Below, piece after piece: positions 6,252 through 13,510 of a stretch of 13,818 nucleotides of DNA. Each line of letters begins with the position of its first letter. The stretch's first letter is position 1. The translations under genes and the position numbers were made by a program. The stretch is from Anderseniella sp051010195 (lineage in GTDB: Bacteria > Pseudomonadota > Alphaproteobacteria > Rhizobiales > Aestuariivirgaceae), in assembly GCA_051010195.1 (NCBI GenBank), contig JBPCVV010000005.1, positions 1-13,818 of the forward strand. Reading direction: 5' to 3'. The notes under the pieces are model-generated. The model had not been told where the DNA came from and did not search any database. It worked only from the letters and a program-made list of their open reading frames with translations.

Positions 6252-6978
6252 GACCATGGCCATCTTCCAGCGCGAATTGTCGGGCTATTTCAATACGCCG
6301 ATTGCCTATGTGTTTCTCGTCATCTTCGTGATGCTGGCCGGGCTGTTCACCTTTTATATCGGTAATCTGTATGAACGCGGCGTGGCTGACCTGTTACCGT
6401 ACTTCACCTACCTGCCATGGTTGTTCCTGATCCTTGTGCCGGCCATCTCCATGCGGTTGTGGTCGGAAGAACGCCGCAGCGGGACGATTGAATTGTTGAT
6501 GACTATGCCGATCAGTGTCTGGCAGGCGGTGATTGGCAAGTGGCTGGCCGGTACGGCCTTTGTGGCCGTCGCGCTGGCGTGCACCATACCGCTGTGGCTG
6601 ACGGTCAACTACCTGGGCTCGCCGGACAATGGTGTCGTTGCCGTCAGTTACCTGGGTGCGCTGGCGCTGGCCGGCGTTTTCCTGGCGATCGGCAGTTGCA
6701 TGTCGGCGTTGACCAGCAACCAGGTCATAGCATTTGTGCTGGCGGTGAGCGCCGGGTTCGTGTTTGTCACGTCTGGCACGCCGATCGTCCTTGACGCGGT
6801 ACGCACCGTTGCGCCGGACGCCATTGCTACCGGCATCGCGTCCCTGTCCGTGCTGACCCATTATGAGGGCCTGACACGCGGCCTGATCGATATGCCTGCC
6901 GTTGTGTGGGTCATCTCCATGACCGTGTTCTGGCTGTTTGCCACCACGTTGGCTGTCGAATTCAAGAAGGCCGGGTGA
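6244..6978 (+). CDS. ABC-2 family permease, GldF-like
   Basis: This 244-residue inner-membrane protein has about six hydrophobic segments (roughly 18-41, 51-69, 96-121, 133-155, 160-177 and 217-238). It carries the family's cytoplasmic coupling motif EERRSGTIELLMTMP (75-89) between segments 2 and 3. It would form the channel as a dimer driven by the upstream ATPase. Its start overlaps the ATPase gene by 8 nt and its stop touches the next gene, so coupled translation is likely. The length and the Gly-Thr-Ile-Glu motif match permeases found with GldG-like and DUF4340-type partners. These are often annotated as gliding motility or copper/Nos-type permeases. No metal-binding residues are evident, and the transported substrate cannot be inferred. 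Confidence 0.9.
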   Translation: MSRTMAIFQRELSGYFNTPIAYVFLVIFVMLAGLFTFYIGNLYERGVADLLPYFTYLPWLFLILVPAISMRLWSEERRSGTIELLMTMPISVWQAVIGKWLAGTAFVAVALACTIPLWLTVNYLGSPDNGVVAVSYLGALALAGVFLAIGSCMSALTSNQVIAFVLAVSAGFVFVTSGTPIVLDAVRTVAPDAIATGIASLSVLTHYEGLTRGLIDMPAVVWVISMTVFWLFATTLAVEFKKAG

Positions 6979-6983
6979 GCGCT

Positions 6984-8849
6984 ATGTTGCAGTCCGCATC
7001 GAGATCGACACTTGGCCTGGCCGCGCTGGTGTTTGCAGCCATCGCGCTGATCGGGGTCAATCTGTGGGCAGGACAGGGCCTGAGCCGCTACCGTGCGGAC
7101 CTGACGGCTGGTGGCATTTACACCCTGTCTGATGCAACCCGGTCGGTGTTGTCCGGTCTGGATGAACCGGTGACGATCCGTCTTTTCTACACGCCTGAAC
7201 TTGGCACACAGGTGCCGACCTATGGCCGGCATCATGATCGTGTCCTGTCCATGCTGCGCCACTATGCCGACCTGTCCGCCGGAAAGCTGCGGGTTTCGCT
7301 GGTCAAGGCTGAACGGTTCACCGATGAAGAAGACGAGGCCTCGGCCATCGGCCTGCAGGGCGCGCCTCTTCCGGGCGGCAACGGCTCGGCTTTCTTCGGC
7401 CTGGCGGGTACAAACTCCACCGACGAGCTTGAAATCATTCCGTTCCTGGCGTTGGAGCGGCAGAATTTCCTGGAGCTTGACCTGACCCGCATGGTGTTCA
7501 AGCTCGCCAATGCGGGTAAGAAAAAGGTTGCGCTGATGAGCCGGTTGCCGATTGCTGGCAATGTCAACCCGCAGACCGGGCAACGCATTCCCGCCTGGGC
7601 AGTCCTCGGCCAGCTCCGGGATTTCTTCGACATCGAATTCCTGTCACCGACGTTTGATGCGGTACCGGAAGATGCAGACCTGTTGTTGCTGGTCGCACCC
7701 GGTGAGCTGAATGAGAAAACCGCCTATGCCATCGATCAGTACGCGCTGGCGGGCAAGCCGGTGATCGTGTTTGCCGACCCTTATTCCGAAGTCCTGCCGT
7801 CAGCACGCGACAACCTGCAGGGCAGTCCGCTGTTTACAGCATTGCTTGCTGCGTGGGGCATGCAGCTGGAGCCGGACAGGGTCGTCGGCGACATTGACAA
7901 TTCGCGGCAGGTTCAATTCAACAACCAGGGCCAGCCGGCCATCGTCAATTACCTGCCCTGGCTGGCCATGGCGGAAAACAGTTTCGAGCGAAGTGACGGC
8001 ATCTTCAACCAGATCTCCTCACTGCTGTTCGCTTCGGCAGGTTCACTCACGCCGGTCAAGGAGGCCGGCACCGACTTTCAGCCGCTGATTGCCAGCTCAG
8101 CCCGGTCTGCAATGATCGAAGTGAAAAAGCTGCGCAATCCAAACCCGATACTGTTGCTGCAGACCTTCCTGCCGGACGGCCAGCGGCGTGTGCTGGCAGC
8201 GCGGCTGCGCGGCGAAGCCAGGTCATCCTTCAAGGACGGCCGGCCCAAGGATGCCGCGCTTGAGGGTGAGCACATTCTCTCGGGCCCGGTGAACGTGCTG
8301 GCGGTGTCGGATGCCGACATGCTGTTTGACTCGTTCTGGGCCGAGGTCGGCCAGTCGAACGGGCAGCAGGTGGTTATCCCGCGTGCCGGCAACGCTAATT
8401 TCCTGATCAATGCCATCCAGGACATGGCCGGGGGCCAGGCGCTGGCAGGCCTGCGCGGCCGTGGTGTCGAGCAGCGCCCGTTCACCCGCGTCGCGCAATT
8501 GCGTGCAGATGCCAATGCCAGGTTCAGGCAACAGGAGCAGTTGCTGAACAAGCGGCTGCAGGAAACCCAGAAAAAACTCACTGACCTGCTGTCGCGCTCG
8601 AAGGACGGCGAGGTGACCCTGAGCGAGGCGGACCAAAAGGCCATCGAGGAGTTCCGCACCGAGATGTTTACCGTTCGCAGGAGCCTGCGCGAGGTGCAGC
8701 GTAATCTGCGGGCCGATATCGATGCGCTCGGCACCAGGGTCAAGATGGCCAACATAGCGTTTGTCCCGCTGTTGATCGCGCTGGCCGGGCTGTTCCTGCT
8801 GTGGCGCAGACGGACACGGGCAAGTGTGTCGAAGAGCAGGGGGGCTTGA
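6984..8849 (+). CDS. GldG-like ABC transporter auxiliary protein, membrane-anchored
   Basis: This 621-residue protein has an N-terminal membrane anchor (about 11-30). A large extracytoplasmic region begins with YRADLTAGGIYTLSDATRSV and LDEPVTIRLFYTPE, the hallmark opening of GldG / ABC_transp_aux (PF09822) proteins. It continues with an IFT52-like core, including VALMSRLPIAGN and DADLLLLVAPGELNEKTAYA. A charged coiled coil (about 513-587) precedes a C-terminal membrane segment (591-607) and an Arg/Lys-rich tail. ATG 6984 is chosen. GTG 6975, overlapping the permease stop, is also possible and adds three residues; AGAAGG lies between 6965 and 6970. Earlier in-frame codons fall inside the permease gene. 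The protein probably sits on the periplasmic face of the permease. The role is unproven in Proteobacteria. Confidence 0.87.
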   Translation: MLQSASRSTLGLAALVFAAIALIGVNLWAGQGLSRYRADLTAGGIYTLSDATRSVLSGLDEPVTIRLFYTPELGTQVPTYGRHHDRVLSMLRHYADLSAGKLRVSLVKAERFTDEEDEASAIGLQGAPLPGGNGSAFFGLAGTNSTDELEIIPFLALERQNFLELDLTRMVFKLANAGKKKVALMSRLPIAGNVNPQTGQRIPAWAVLGQLRDFFDIEFLSPTFDAVPEDADLLLLVAPGELNEKTAYAIDQYALAGKPVIVFADPYSEVLPSARDNLQGSPLFTALLAAWGMQLEPDRVVGDIDNSRQVQFNNQGQPAIVNYLPWLAMAENSFERSDGIFNQISSLLFASAGSLTPVKEAGTDFQPLIASSARSAMIEVKKLRNPNPILLLQTFLPDGQRRVLAARLRGEARSSFKDGRPKDAALEGEHILSGPVNVLAVSDADMLFDSFWAEVGQSNGQQVVIPRAGNANFLINAIQDMAGGQALAGLRGRGVEQRPFTRVAQLRADANARFRQQEQLLNKRLQETQKKLTDLLSRSKDGEVTLSEADQKAIEEFRTEMFTVRRSLREVQRNLRADIDALGTRVKMANIAFVPLLIALAGLFLLWRRRTRASVSKSRGA

Positions 8850-8852
8850 GCC

Positions 8853-9869
8853 ATGACACCGCGCAGCGTGATAGTACTGGCGATTGCGGCGGCCGTCTCG
8901 GTCGCCGGTGCAACCTGGCAATTGCGGGCCAATTCATCCGGGTATGAAGAGGCGCAACGCGGCCAGCGTCTGCTGCCTGAGCTGTTGCCAATGGCCAATG
9001 ACGTGGCGGCGATTGTCGTCAACCAGGCAGATAAGAGCGTTCGTATCGAACGGGCGGGCACGTCCTATGTGCTCGGCGGGTCCGGTTATCCGGTCAAGGG
9101 CGGCAAGTTCCAGACGGCCATCGTGACCACTGCAAGCCTCGAGAAGTTTGATGCCAAGACCACGCGCGCCGACAAGTACCCGCTGATCGAATTGGAAGCA
9201 CCGGACGGCAAGGAAGCCAAGAGCCGGCTGATCAGGTTTGAAGGTGCAGGCGGGGACAGTCTCGGCGAGATCATTCTTGGCAAGAAGGCGCGCGGCCGGT
9301 TGGGCGGTGCGGTCGGCGATGGCCAGTATGTGCGGCTGCCCGGTGATGACCAGAGCTGGCTGGCCCGCGGCGTCGTTGATGCCGATGTCAAGCTCGATAC
9401 GTGGGTCGATACGGCGATTACCGACATGAATGTCGAGCACGTGGTGCGCGCGACCTTCCAGCCCACCGGCGGTCCGGAGTTGATGGTGCGGCGTACCGGT
9501 GTGACCGAAGGCGGCCAGCCCAAGTTTGAACTGAACGCGGTTCCTGACGGCAAGCAACCGAAGAACGACCTGACACTGAGATATGCCGCCACCGACCTGG
9601 GCAATGTCAGCTTCGTGGACGTGCGCAAGGACAAGGGTGGAGATGTTGTGCAGCGAACCACGCTGATGATGGCGGACGGCCTGACGGCCGAGTTCCGCAT
9701 CACGTCAGATGACTGGGTGAGCCTTCATGTCGTTAATGACGGCAAGGACAAGACCACCACAAAGGATCTCAAGTCCCGCACCGAGGGCTGGCAGTACAAG
9801 TTGGCCGACTACAAGCTGAAGCAGTTACGGCTGACCATGGCGGATCTCACCGAAGCCGGGACTGAGTAA
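8853..9869 (+). CDS. DUF4340-type membrane-anchored protein of the Gld-like ABC operon
   Basis: This 338-residue protein has a short N-terminal anchor (about 5-22), then a periplasmic region of beta-strand-rich repeats. Typical DUF4340 segments are VAAIVVNQADKSVRIERAG (about 51-69), YPVKGGKFQTAIVTTASLEK (about 79-98), the IILGKKARGRLGG area and a tryptophan-containing C-terminus (EGWQYKLADYKLKQL). It starts 4 nt after the GldG-like gene, with an AGGGGGG ribosome-binding site about 8 nt upstream. DUF4340 proteins are regularly encoded beside GldG-like proteins and probably form a periplasmic part of the same complex. That link is an inference from gene order. Its stop lies 2 nt from the stop of the opposing gene, so there is no terminator between them. 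Confidence 0.85.
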   Translation: MTPRSVIVLAIAAAVSVAGATWQLRANSSGYEEAQRGQRLLPELLPMANDVAAIVVNQADKSVRIERAGTSYVLGGSGYPVKGGKFQTAIVTTASLEKFDAKTTRADKYPLIELEAPDGKEAKSRLIRFEGAGGDSLGEIILGKKARGRLGGAVGDGQYVRLPGDDQSWLARGVVDADVKLDTWVDTAITDMNVEHVVRATFQPTGGPELMVRRTGVTEGGQPKFELNAVPDGKQPKNDLTLRYAATDLGNVSFVDVRKDKGGDVVQRTTLMMADGLTAEFRITSDDWVSLHVVNDGKDKTTTKDLKSRTEGWQYKLADYKLKQLRLTMADLTEAGTE

Positions 9870-9871
9870 GT

Positions 9872-10249
9872 TTACTGATCCAGGGTGAAGAGTTTCACCG
9901 CCTTTGCGTCCACGTAGGCAAAGCAACCGGCCAGTTGCGGCAGGAACGATGTCGAGGCGTAGGCGCCGATTGCGCCTTGCGCCTCAAGGCGCCCGGCAAA
10001 ACCGACCTGGTCGCCGTAGCTGACCCATGTGCCGTGCATCCAGGTCGGGCGAATCGGCCTGCCGCCGGCCTCGATGATGTTGGCGAACACCTGGTCTTCG
10101 GTCATCGATGGTGGAAACACTGCCAGCACGGTGCCGGATTGCTCAGGTCCGACGCGACCGAAATGCATGAACAGCGCGAAGCCGGCGAGCCAGGCAAGCA
10201 GGATTGCCGCAAACAGGGCAGCAGCGGTACCGTGGCCGGGCCATTTCAT
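9872..10249 (-). CDS. Small membrane-anchored hypothetical protein
   Basis: I do not recognise this 125-residue protein. It has one hydrophobic segment (about 9-29, AALFAAILLAWLAGFALFMHF) flanked by a short basic N-terminus, so the rest (30-125) is probably periplasmic. The soluble part includes GTVLAVFPPSMTEDQVFANI, then an alternation of Gly and aromatic residues such as WMHGTWVSYG and GFAGRLEAQGAIGAYAS. That pattern suggests a small alpha/beta fold. It starts 3 nt after the MFS gene stop, with AGGCG upstream, so the two are very likely cotranscribed and possibly coupled. Many Alphaproteobacteria encode short proteins of this general kind. Whether it assists the transporter is unknown. Coding status is supported by the operon position and the absence of a better frame. 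Confidence 0.65.
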   Translation of the reverse strand: MKWPGHGTAAALFAAILLAWLAGFALFMHFGRVGPEQSGTVLAVFPPSMTEDQVFANIIEAGGRPIRPTWMHGTWVSYGDQVGFAGRLEAQGAIGAYASTSFLPQLAGCFAYVDAKAVKLFTLDQ

Positions 10250-10252
10250 GTA

Positions 10253-11497
10253 TTACGCCTGTGCGGTGCCCGGCACGGAAAACGCCGGGGCGCGCATCTC
10301 CTTGATCGGCCAGTGCATCAGGGCTGCAAACAGGCCCAATGCCACCCCGATCCACCAGACAGTGTCATAGGTGCTGGTCTGGTCATACAGCCTGCCGCCC
10401 AGCCATACGCCGAGGAACGAGCCGACCTGGTGGGACAGGAACACGATGCCATACAGCATGGCCATGTACCGGGTGCCGCAGATGACGGTTACAAGCCCCA
10501 TGGTCAGCGGTACGGTGGACAGCCACAACAGCCCCATGCAGGCGGAGAACACCACCGTTGTCAGCGGGGTTATCGGCAGTATGAAAAACAGGGTCATGGC
10601 AACCGACCGCGCCAGATATAATAGGGTCAGGGTATAGCGTTTGGAATACTTGCCCCCGACAATGCCTGCCGAATAGGCGCCGACAATGTTGAACAGTCCG
10701 ACTATGCCGATGGACCAGGCCGCAAGCTGCGCATCGATGCCTTCTTGCACCAGCAGTGGCGGGAAGTGGACGGTCATGAAGGCGACCTGAAAACCGCAGA
10801 CGAAAAAGCCAAGCGTCAGCAGTACGAAACTGGCATTGCCGGCAGCGCGTGACAAGGCCTGGGAGATGCTCATTTCAAGTTCGGTTTCGTCACGCGCAAC
10901 ACCGCCGCGTGACGCTCGCAGCGGCAGCACAAGCGCAAACATGAACAGCACGGATCCGGCAAGCAGCAGCAGTGCCATCTGCCAGCCGAAACCGGAGATG
11001 AATGCCTGTCCCAACGGTGCGAACACGAACTGCCCGATCGAGCTGGCGGCGGTTGCGATGCCGAATGACCATGAGCGTTTTTCTGGCGGCACGAGACGGG
11101 CGAACGACGCCATGATCACCGAGAATGAGGTCATCGCGATGCCGAGCCCCATCAGCAGGCCACCGGACAGCATGAGCACGAAGACGCTGTCGGCTATCGA
11201 CATCAGTGCCAACCCGGTGGCATAGACGACGGCCCCCACGATGATGACACGGAAGGTTCCGAACTTGTCGGCGAAGGCCCCGGCGAACGGCTGGGCCATG
11301 CCCCAGATCAGGTTCTGCAGGGCCATGGCCAGTGCAAAGGTCTCGCGGCCCCAGCCATTTGCTTCGGTAATCGGTGCGGTAAACAGGCCCATCGTGGAGC
11401 GTGCGCCGAACGCGATCAGCGCAATCAGGCAGCCGCACACAATAACCAGCATCGGATTTATCGAAGGGGCGGGCGAGGGTGTGGTGGCGGCTGTCAT
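10253..11497 (-). CDS. Major facilitator superfamily transporter, OFA/monocarboxylate-like
   Basis: This 414-residue inner-membrane secondary transporter has about 12 predicted membrane helices. The first half contains the conserved helix 2-3 loop AGAFADKFGTFRV, a form of the MFS motif GxxxDRxGxR. The helix 1 region ARSTMGLFTAPITEANGW and the VPPEKRSWSFGIATAASSIGQ stretch resemble oxalate/formate antiporter and monocarboxylate-like MFS permeases. C-terminal helices include FLSHQVGSFLGVWLGGRLYDQ. ATG 11497 has AGGAA about 7 nt upstream. It diverges from ppk2 and is followed by the small membrane protein gene. No metabolic genes next to it reveal a substrate, so an anion or carboxylate is only a family-level suggestion. 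Confidence 0.88.
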   Translation of the reverse strand: MTAATTPSPAPSINPMLVIVCGCLIALIAFGARSTMGLFTAPITEANGWGRETFALAMALQNLIWGMAQPFAGAFADKFGTFRVIIVGAVVYATGLALMSIADSVFVLMLSGGLLMGLGIAMTSFSVIMASFARLVPPEKRSWSFGIATAASSIGQFVFAPLGQAFISGFGWQMALLLLAGSVLFMFALVLPLRASRGGVARDETELEMSISQALSRAAGNASFVLLTLGFFVCGFQVAFMTVHFPPLLVQEGIDAQLAAWSIGIVGLFNIVGAYSAGIVGGKYSKRYTLTLLYLARSVAMTLFFILPITPLTTVVFSACMGLLWLSTVPLTMGLVTVICGTRYMAMLYGIVFLSHQVGSFLGVWLGGRLYDQTSTYDTVWWIGVALGLFAALMHWPIKEMRAPAFSVPGTAQA

Positions 11498-11524
11498 TGA
11501 AGATTTCCTGAACCTGTTAAATAC

Positions 11525-11538
11525 TTGTCATAAATCAA
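11525..11538. promoter_or_regulatory. Weak FNR/FixK-like palindrome in the divergent MFS-ppk2 gap
   Basis: TTGTCATAAATCAA has the TTG-N8-CAA spacing of FNR/FixK boxes, with a perfect right half (ATCAA) but only three of five matches on the left. It is 28 nt upstream of the MFS start and 63 nt upstream of the ppk2 start. AT-rich gaps produce such matches by chance. Confidence 0.2.
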
Positions 11539-11600
11539 AGTTGACGTGGCGGTTTAATAGTACCGTTCTATCTGCGGAACTGTAAGCAAAGGGAGGTCTC

Positions 11601-12572
11601 ATGGCCGAAAAATCTCATGAAGAGGCGGCGGAGTCTACTGACACAGAGGCTGACGGCAATGCTAAATCCAACGGTCAGGCATTAGCGGGCGACATTGCTG
11701 CGGATGTCGCCGTAGATCAGCGGGACCAGATTCGCCGGGTATTTGAACGTGGCGAGTACCCTTACAAGACCAAGATTCGCAGGCCTGCCTACGAGAAACA
11801 AAAGGCGGAGCTTCAGGTTGAATTGCTGAAGGTTCAGGAATGGGTGAAGGCGACCGATCAGCGCATAGTATTGCTGTATGAGGGCCGCGATGCTGCGGGC
11901 AAGGGCGGCACGATCAAACGCTTTACCGAACATCTGAACCCGCGCGGCGCGCGTGTCGTGGCACTGGAAAAACCTACCGATCGCGAAAAGACCCAGTGGT
12001 ACTTCCAGCGCTATGTCGAACACTTGCCGTCCGGTGGAGAAATCGTGTTCTTCGATCGCTCCTGGTACAACAGAGCCGGTGTCGAACGGGTCATGGGCTT
12101 CTGTTCAGCCAACGAGTATCTAGAGTTCATGCGCCAGACGCCTGATTTCGAGCGCATGATCGTGCGCAGCGGAGTAAGGCTGTTCAAGTACTGGTTCTCC
12201 GTCACCCGGGATGAACAGTTGCGCCGGTTCCAGTCGCGCGAGGTGGAACCGCTGAAAAAGTGGAAACTGTCACCCATTGACCGGGCATCCCTGGATAAAT
12301 GGGACGATTACACGGAAGCCAAGGAAGCCATGTTCTTCTACACCGATACCGCTGACGCGCCGTGGACCATCATCAAGTCCAACGACAAGAAGCGGGCCCG
12401 GCTCAATTGCATGCGCCATTTCCTGTCGTCTCTGCCATATCCCGGCAAGAACACAAAAGTTGTCAGGACGCCCAATTCACTGCTTGTCGGGTCCGGCGGT
12501 GACGTTATCGGGCGCAGTGAACATGTGCTGGGCAGCAGCCTGCATCCCGACCAGCGCAAGGGCGAGTCCTGA
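11601..12572 (+). CDS. ppk2: Polyphosphate kinase 2 family protein
   Basis: This 323-residue cytoplasmic enzyme transfers phosphate between polyphosphate and nucleoside diphosphates, mostly making ATP or GTP from polyP. The first 45 or so residues are an acidic, low-complexity extension. The catalytic domain has the Walker A loop EGRDAAGKGGTIKR (94-107), Walker B FFDRSWYNRAGVERVMGF (150-167) and the lid region VTRDEQLRRFQSRE. It ends with the conserved WKLSPIDRAS, KWDDYTEAKEAMF and IKSNDKKRARLN blocks. One-domain PPK2s of this type (class I) mostly phosphorylate ADP or GDP, but class cannot be fixed by eye. GGGAGG 6 nt before the ATG is an excellent ribosome-binding site. The gene stands alone, diverges from the MFS gene, and has no ppk1, ppx or phosphate-regulon gene beside it. 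Confidence 0.95.
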   Translation: MAEKSHEEAAESTDTEADGNAKSNGQALAGDIAADVAVDQRDQIRRVFERGEYPYKTKIRRPAYEKQKAELQVELLKVQEWVKATDQRIVLLYEGRDAAGKGGTIKRFTEHLNPRGARVVALEKPTDREKTQWYFQRYVEHLPSGGEIVFFDRSWYNRAGVERVMGFCSANEYLEFMRQTPDFERMIVRSGVRLFKYWFSVTRDEQLRRFQSREVEPLKKWKLSPIDRASLDKWDDYTEAKEAMFFYTDTADAPWTIIKSNDKKRARLNCMRHFLSSLPYPGKNTKVVRTPNSLLVGSGGDVIGRSEHVLGSSLHPDQRKGES

Positions 12573-12582
12573 GCCGTCTCAA

Positions 12583-12714
12583 TTAACTGCCTGAAACAAC
12601 CCACGCGACTGCGTCCTCAGGTCCTTCAACCGAGATGACGACCCCGGTGTCATTGTAGGTTCGATCGATTACGGTGAGGCCCGCGGCGGCGATACGCTGT
12701 TCCGTGGCTGACAT
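12583..12714 (-). CDS. Possible small ORF or gene remnant (43 residues)
   Basis: The frame reads MSATEQRIAAAGLTVIDRTY and continues to AVAWVVSGS before TAA. The composition (Ala, Gly, Val, acidic residues) looks protein-like, and the frame stays open upstream to 12846, 44 codons before the ATG, as in the 3' end of a longer gene that has lost its start. GTG 12747 is another possible start. No good ribosome-binding site is visible before the ATG or GTG. It ends 10 nt after the ppk2 stop in convergent orientation. I do not recognise the protein. It could be a C-terminal remnant of a decayed gene, a real small protein, or chance. Confidence 0.25.
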   Translation of the reverse strand: MSATEQRIAAAGLTVIDRTYNDTGVVISVEGPEDAVAWVVSGS

Positions 12715-12834
12715 GTCTTCAAACGGACAGCTGACGGTGCGGGCCACAGTACGATGCCATGGTACCAGTGTTGCCGGACCATCTGTATGTGTCGCGGAAG
12801 TTCCAGCTGTTATGATCAGACACCGGTCAGAAAG

Positions 12835-12867
12835 AAGGCTTTCAGATCATTGATCTGAAAGCCTTTT
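12835..12867. terminator. Long perfect hairpin, probably bidirectional terminator
   Basis: AAGGCTTTCAGAT (12835-12847) and ATCTGAAAGCCTT (12853-12865) pair over 13 bp with a 5-nt loop, or 15 bp around a single central base. The plus strand ends in TTTT. The minus strand gives a T-rich CTTCTTTCTG. It sits 28 nt beyond the stop of the secreted-protein gene on the minus strand, and could also stop ppk2 transcription. Confidence 0.85.
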
Positions 12868-12894
12868 ACTATTGTTGGTTTCAAGCTGCTCCGG

Positions 12895-13371
12895 TTATCT
12901 CGGACGGCAGCGTTCGTATCTCATGCAACCGACATAATTGCTACCGCGATAACCCCAATTGCGGACACAGGCGCGATGTGCACGGCGGCAGGATCTGCTG
13001 CCGCGATACGACCAGCGACGGCGTGGCCGATAATAATAGTCGTCGTAATAGCCATAGCCGTATCCACTACCGTAATAGTAAGGGTAACCAAAGCCCCATC
13101 CGAAGTACGGACCTCCATAGAAACCACCGCCCCAGCGACGGTAGCCTCTGTGGCGGTGACCTCTGTGACGGCGGCCTCTGTGACGGCCGCCCCGCCGTCC
13201 GCGGCGGCGAACTTCGGTCACCTGAGATGCCTCGCGTGCAATGTCGGAGATACCAGCGCCGGTGATGCCACTTGCGGCAGGTGTGGCTGATGCGCCGCTG
13301 ACGCCCATAATCAAGGCCCCGGCGGCCAGCAACCCTGCGCATGCGTGAGCCCTGAGATTGAGTCCGGTCAT
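12895..13371 (-). CDS. Secreted Arg/Gly/Tyr-rich protein with a BA14K-like cysteine tail
   Basis: This 158-residue protein has a clear signal peptide: a basic start, a hydrophobic core LLAAGALIMGVSG, and cleavage probably after ASA (about residue 29). Residues 55-80 are dominated by Arg, Gly and His, including three RHRGX units. Residues 81-114 are rich in Gly, Tyr, Phe and Trp (for example YPYYYGSGYGYGYYDDYYY). The tail SCRRAHRACVRNWGYRGSNYVGCMRYERC holds Cys128, 135, 149 and 155, spaced like two disulfides, and resembles the BA14K domain of rhizobial surface proteins (lectin-like immunoreactive family). It probably acts in the periplasm or at the cell surface, and its charge suits polyanion or cell-wall binding, which is inferred. 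AAGGAAG lies 5-11 nt before the ATG. It is flanked by terminators, so it is likely monocistronic. Confidence 0.8.
   Translation of the reverse strand: MTGLNLRAHACAGLLAAGALIMGVSGASATPAASGITGAGISDIAREASQVTEVRRRGRRGGRHRGRRHRGHRHRGYRRWGGGFYGGPYFGWGFGYPYYYGSGYGYGYYDDYYYRPRRRWSYRGSRSCRRAHRACVRNWGYRGSNYVGCMRYERCRPR
13141..13185 (-). repeat. 15-bp tandem repeat, three units, inside the secreted protein
   Basis: On the plus strand the units are 13141-13155, 13156-13170 and 13171-13185, sharing the core CCTCTGTG and differing at a few bases. On the coding strand they encode RHRGR, RHRGH and RHRGY (residues 63-77). Because 15 is a multiple of three, unit gain or loss keeps the frame. Confidence 0.9.
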
Positions 13372-13417
13372 GTCACTTCCTTTCGAGCTTGCCCCTCGAT
13401 GGGTAAAAGTAGCGCCT

Positions 13418-13447
13418 TAGTTATGGAATTGTTTTGACAGAAATCAA
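13418..13447 (-). promoter_or_regulatory. Candidate promoter of the secreted-protein gene
   Basis: Read on the minus strand, TTGATT (13447-13442), an 18-nt spacer and TAACTA (13423-13418) lie about 47 nt upstream of the ATG. The -35 begins immediately after the T-run of the preceding terminator. The match is moderate. Confidence 0.3.
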
Positions 13448-13478
13448 AAAGGCCCCCTTGCATGGCAGGGAGCCTTTT
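13446..13478 (-). terminator. Intrinsic terminator after grxD
   Basis: Arms AAAAGGC (13447-13453) and GCCTTTT (13472-13478) pair, with an inner CCC/GGG stem interrupted by mismatches. On the minus strand the hairpin is followed by TTTTT (13450-13446). It lies about 33 nt beyond the grxD stop and separates grxD from the secreted-protein gene. Confidence 0.85.
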
Positions 13479-13510
13479 ATGCAGATCAGCATTTGAAACC
13501 CGTAAACAGG

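Larger units (their letters stand above)
12573..12894. other. Intergenic region between ppk2 and the secreted-protein gene
   Basis: This 322-nt gap holds a minus-strand frame that is open from a stop at 12847-12849 down to a stop at 12583-12585, with the only ATG at 12714, and a long hairpin at 12835-12865. I see no tRNA or repeat. The gap may contain a degenerate gene or simply untranslated sequence. Confidence 0.6.

Noticed and set aside
8078..9061. Minus-strand open frame of 327 codons across the end of the GldG-like gene and the start of the DUF4340-type gene.
   Set aside because: Ser/Arg-rich antisense composition, spanning two well-supported genes, with no domain or ribosome-binding context.
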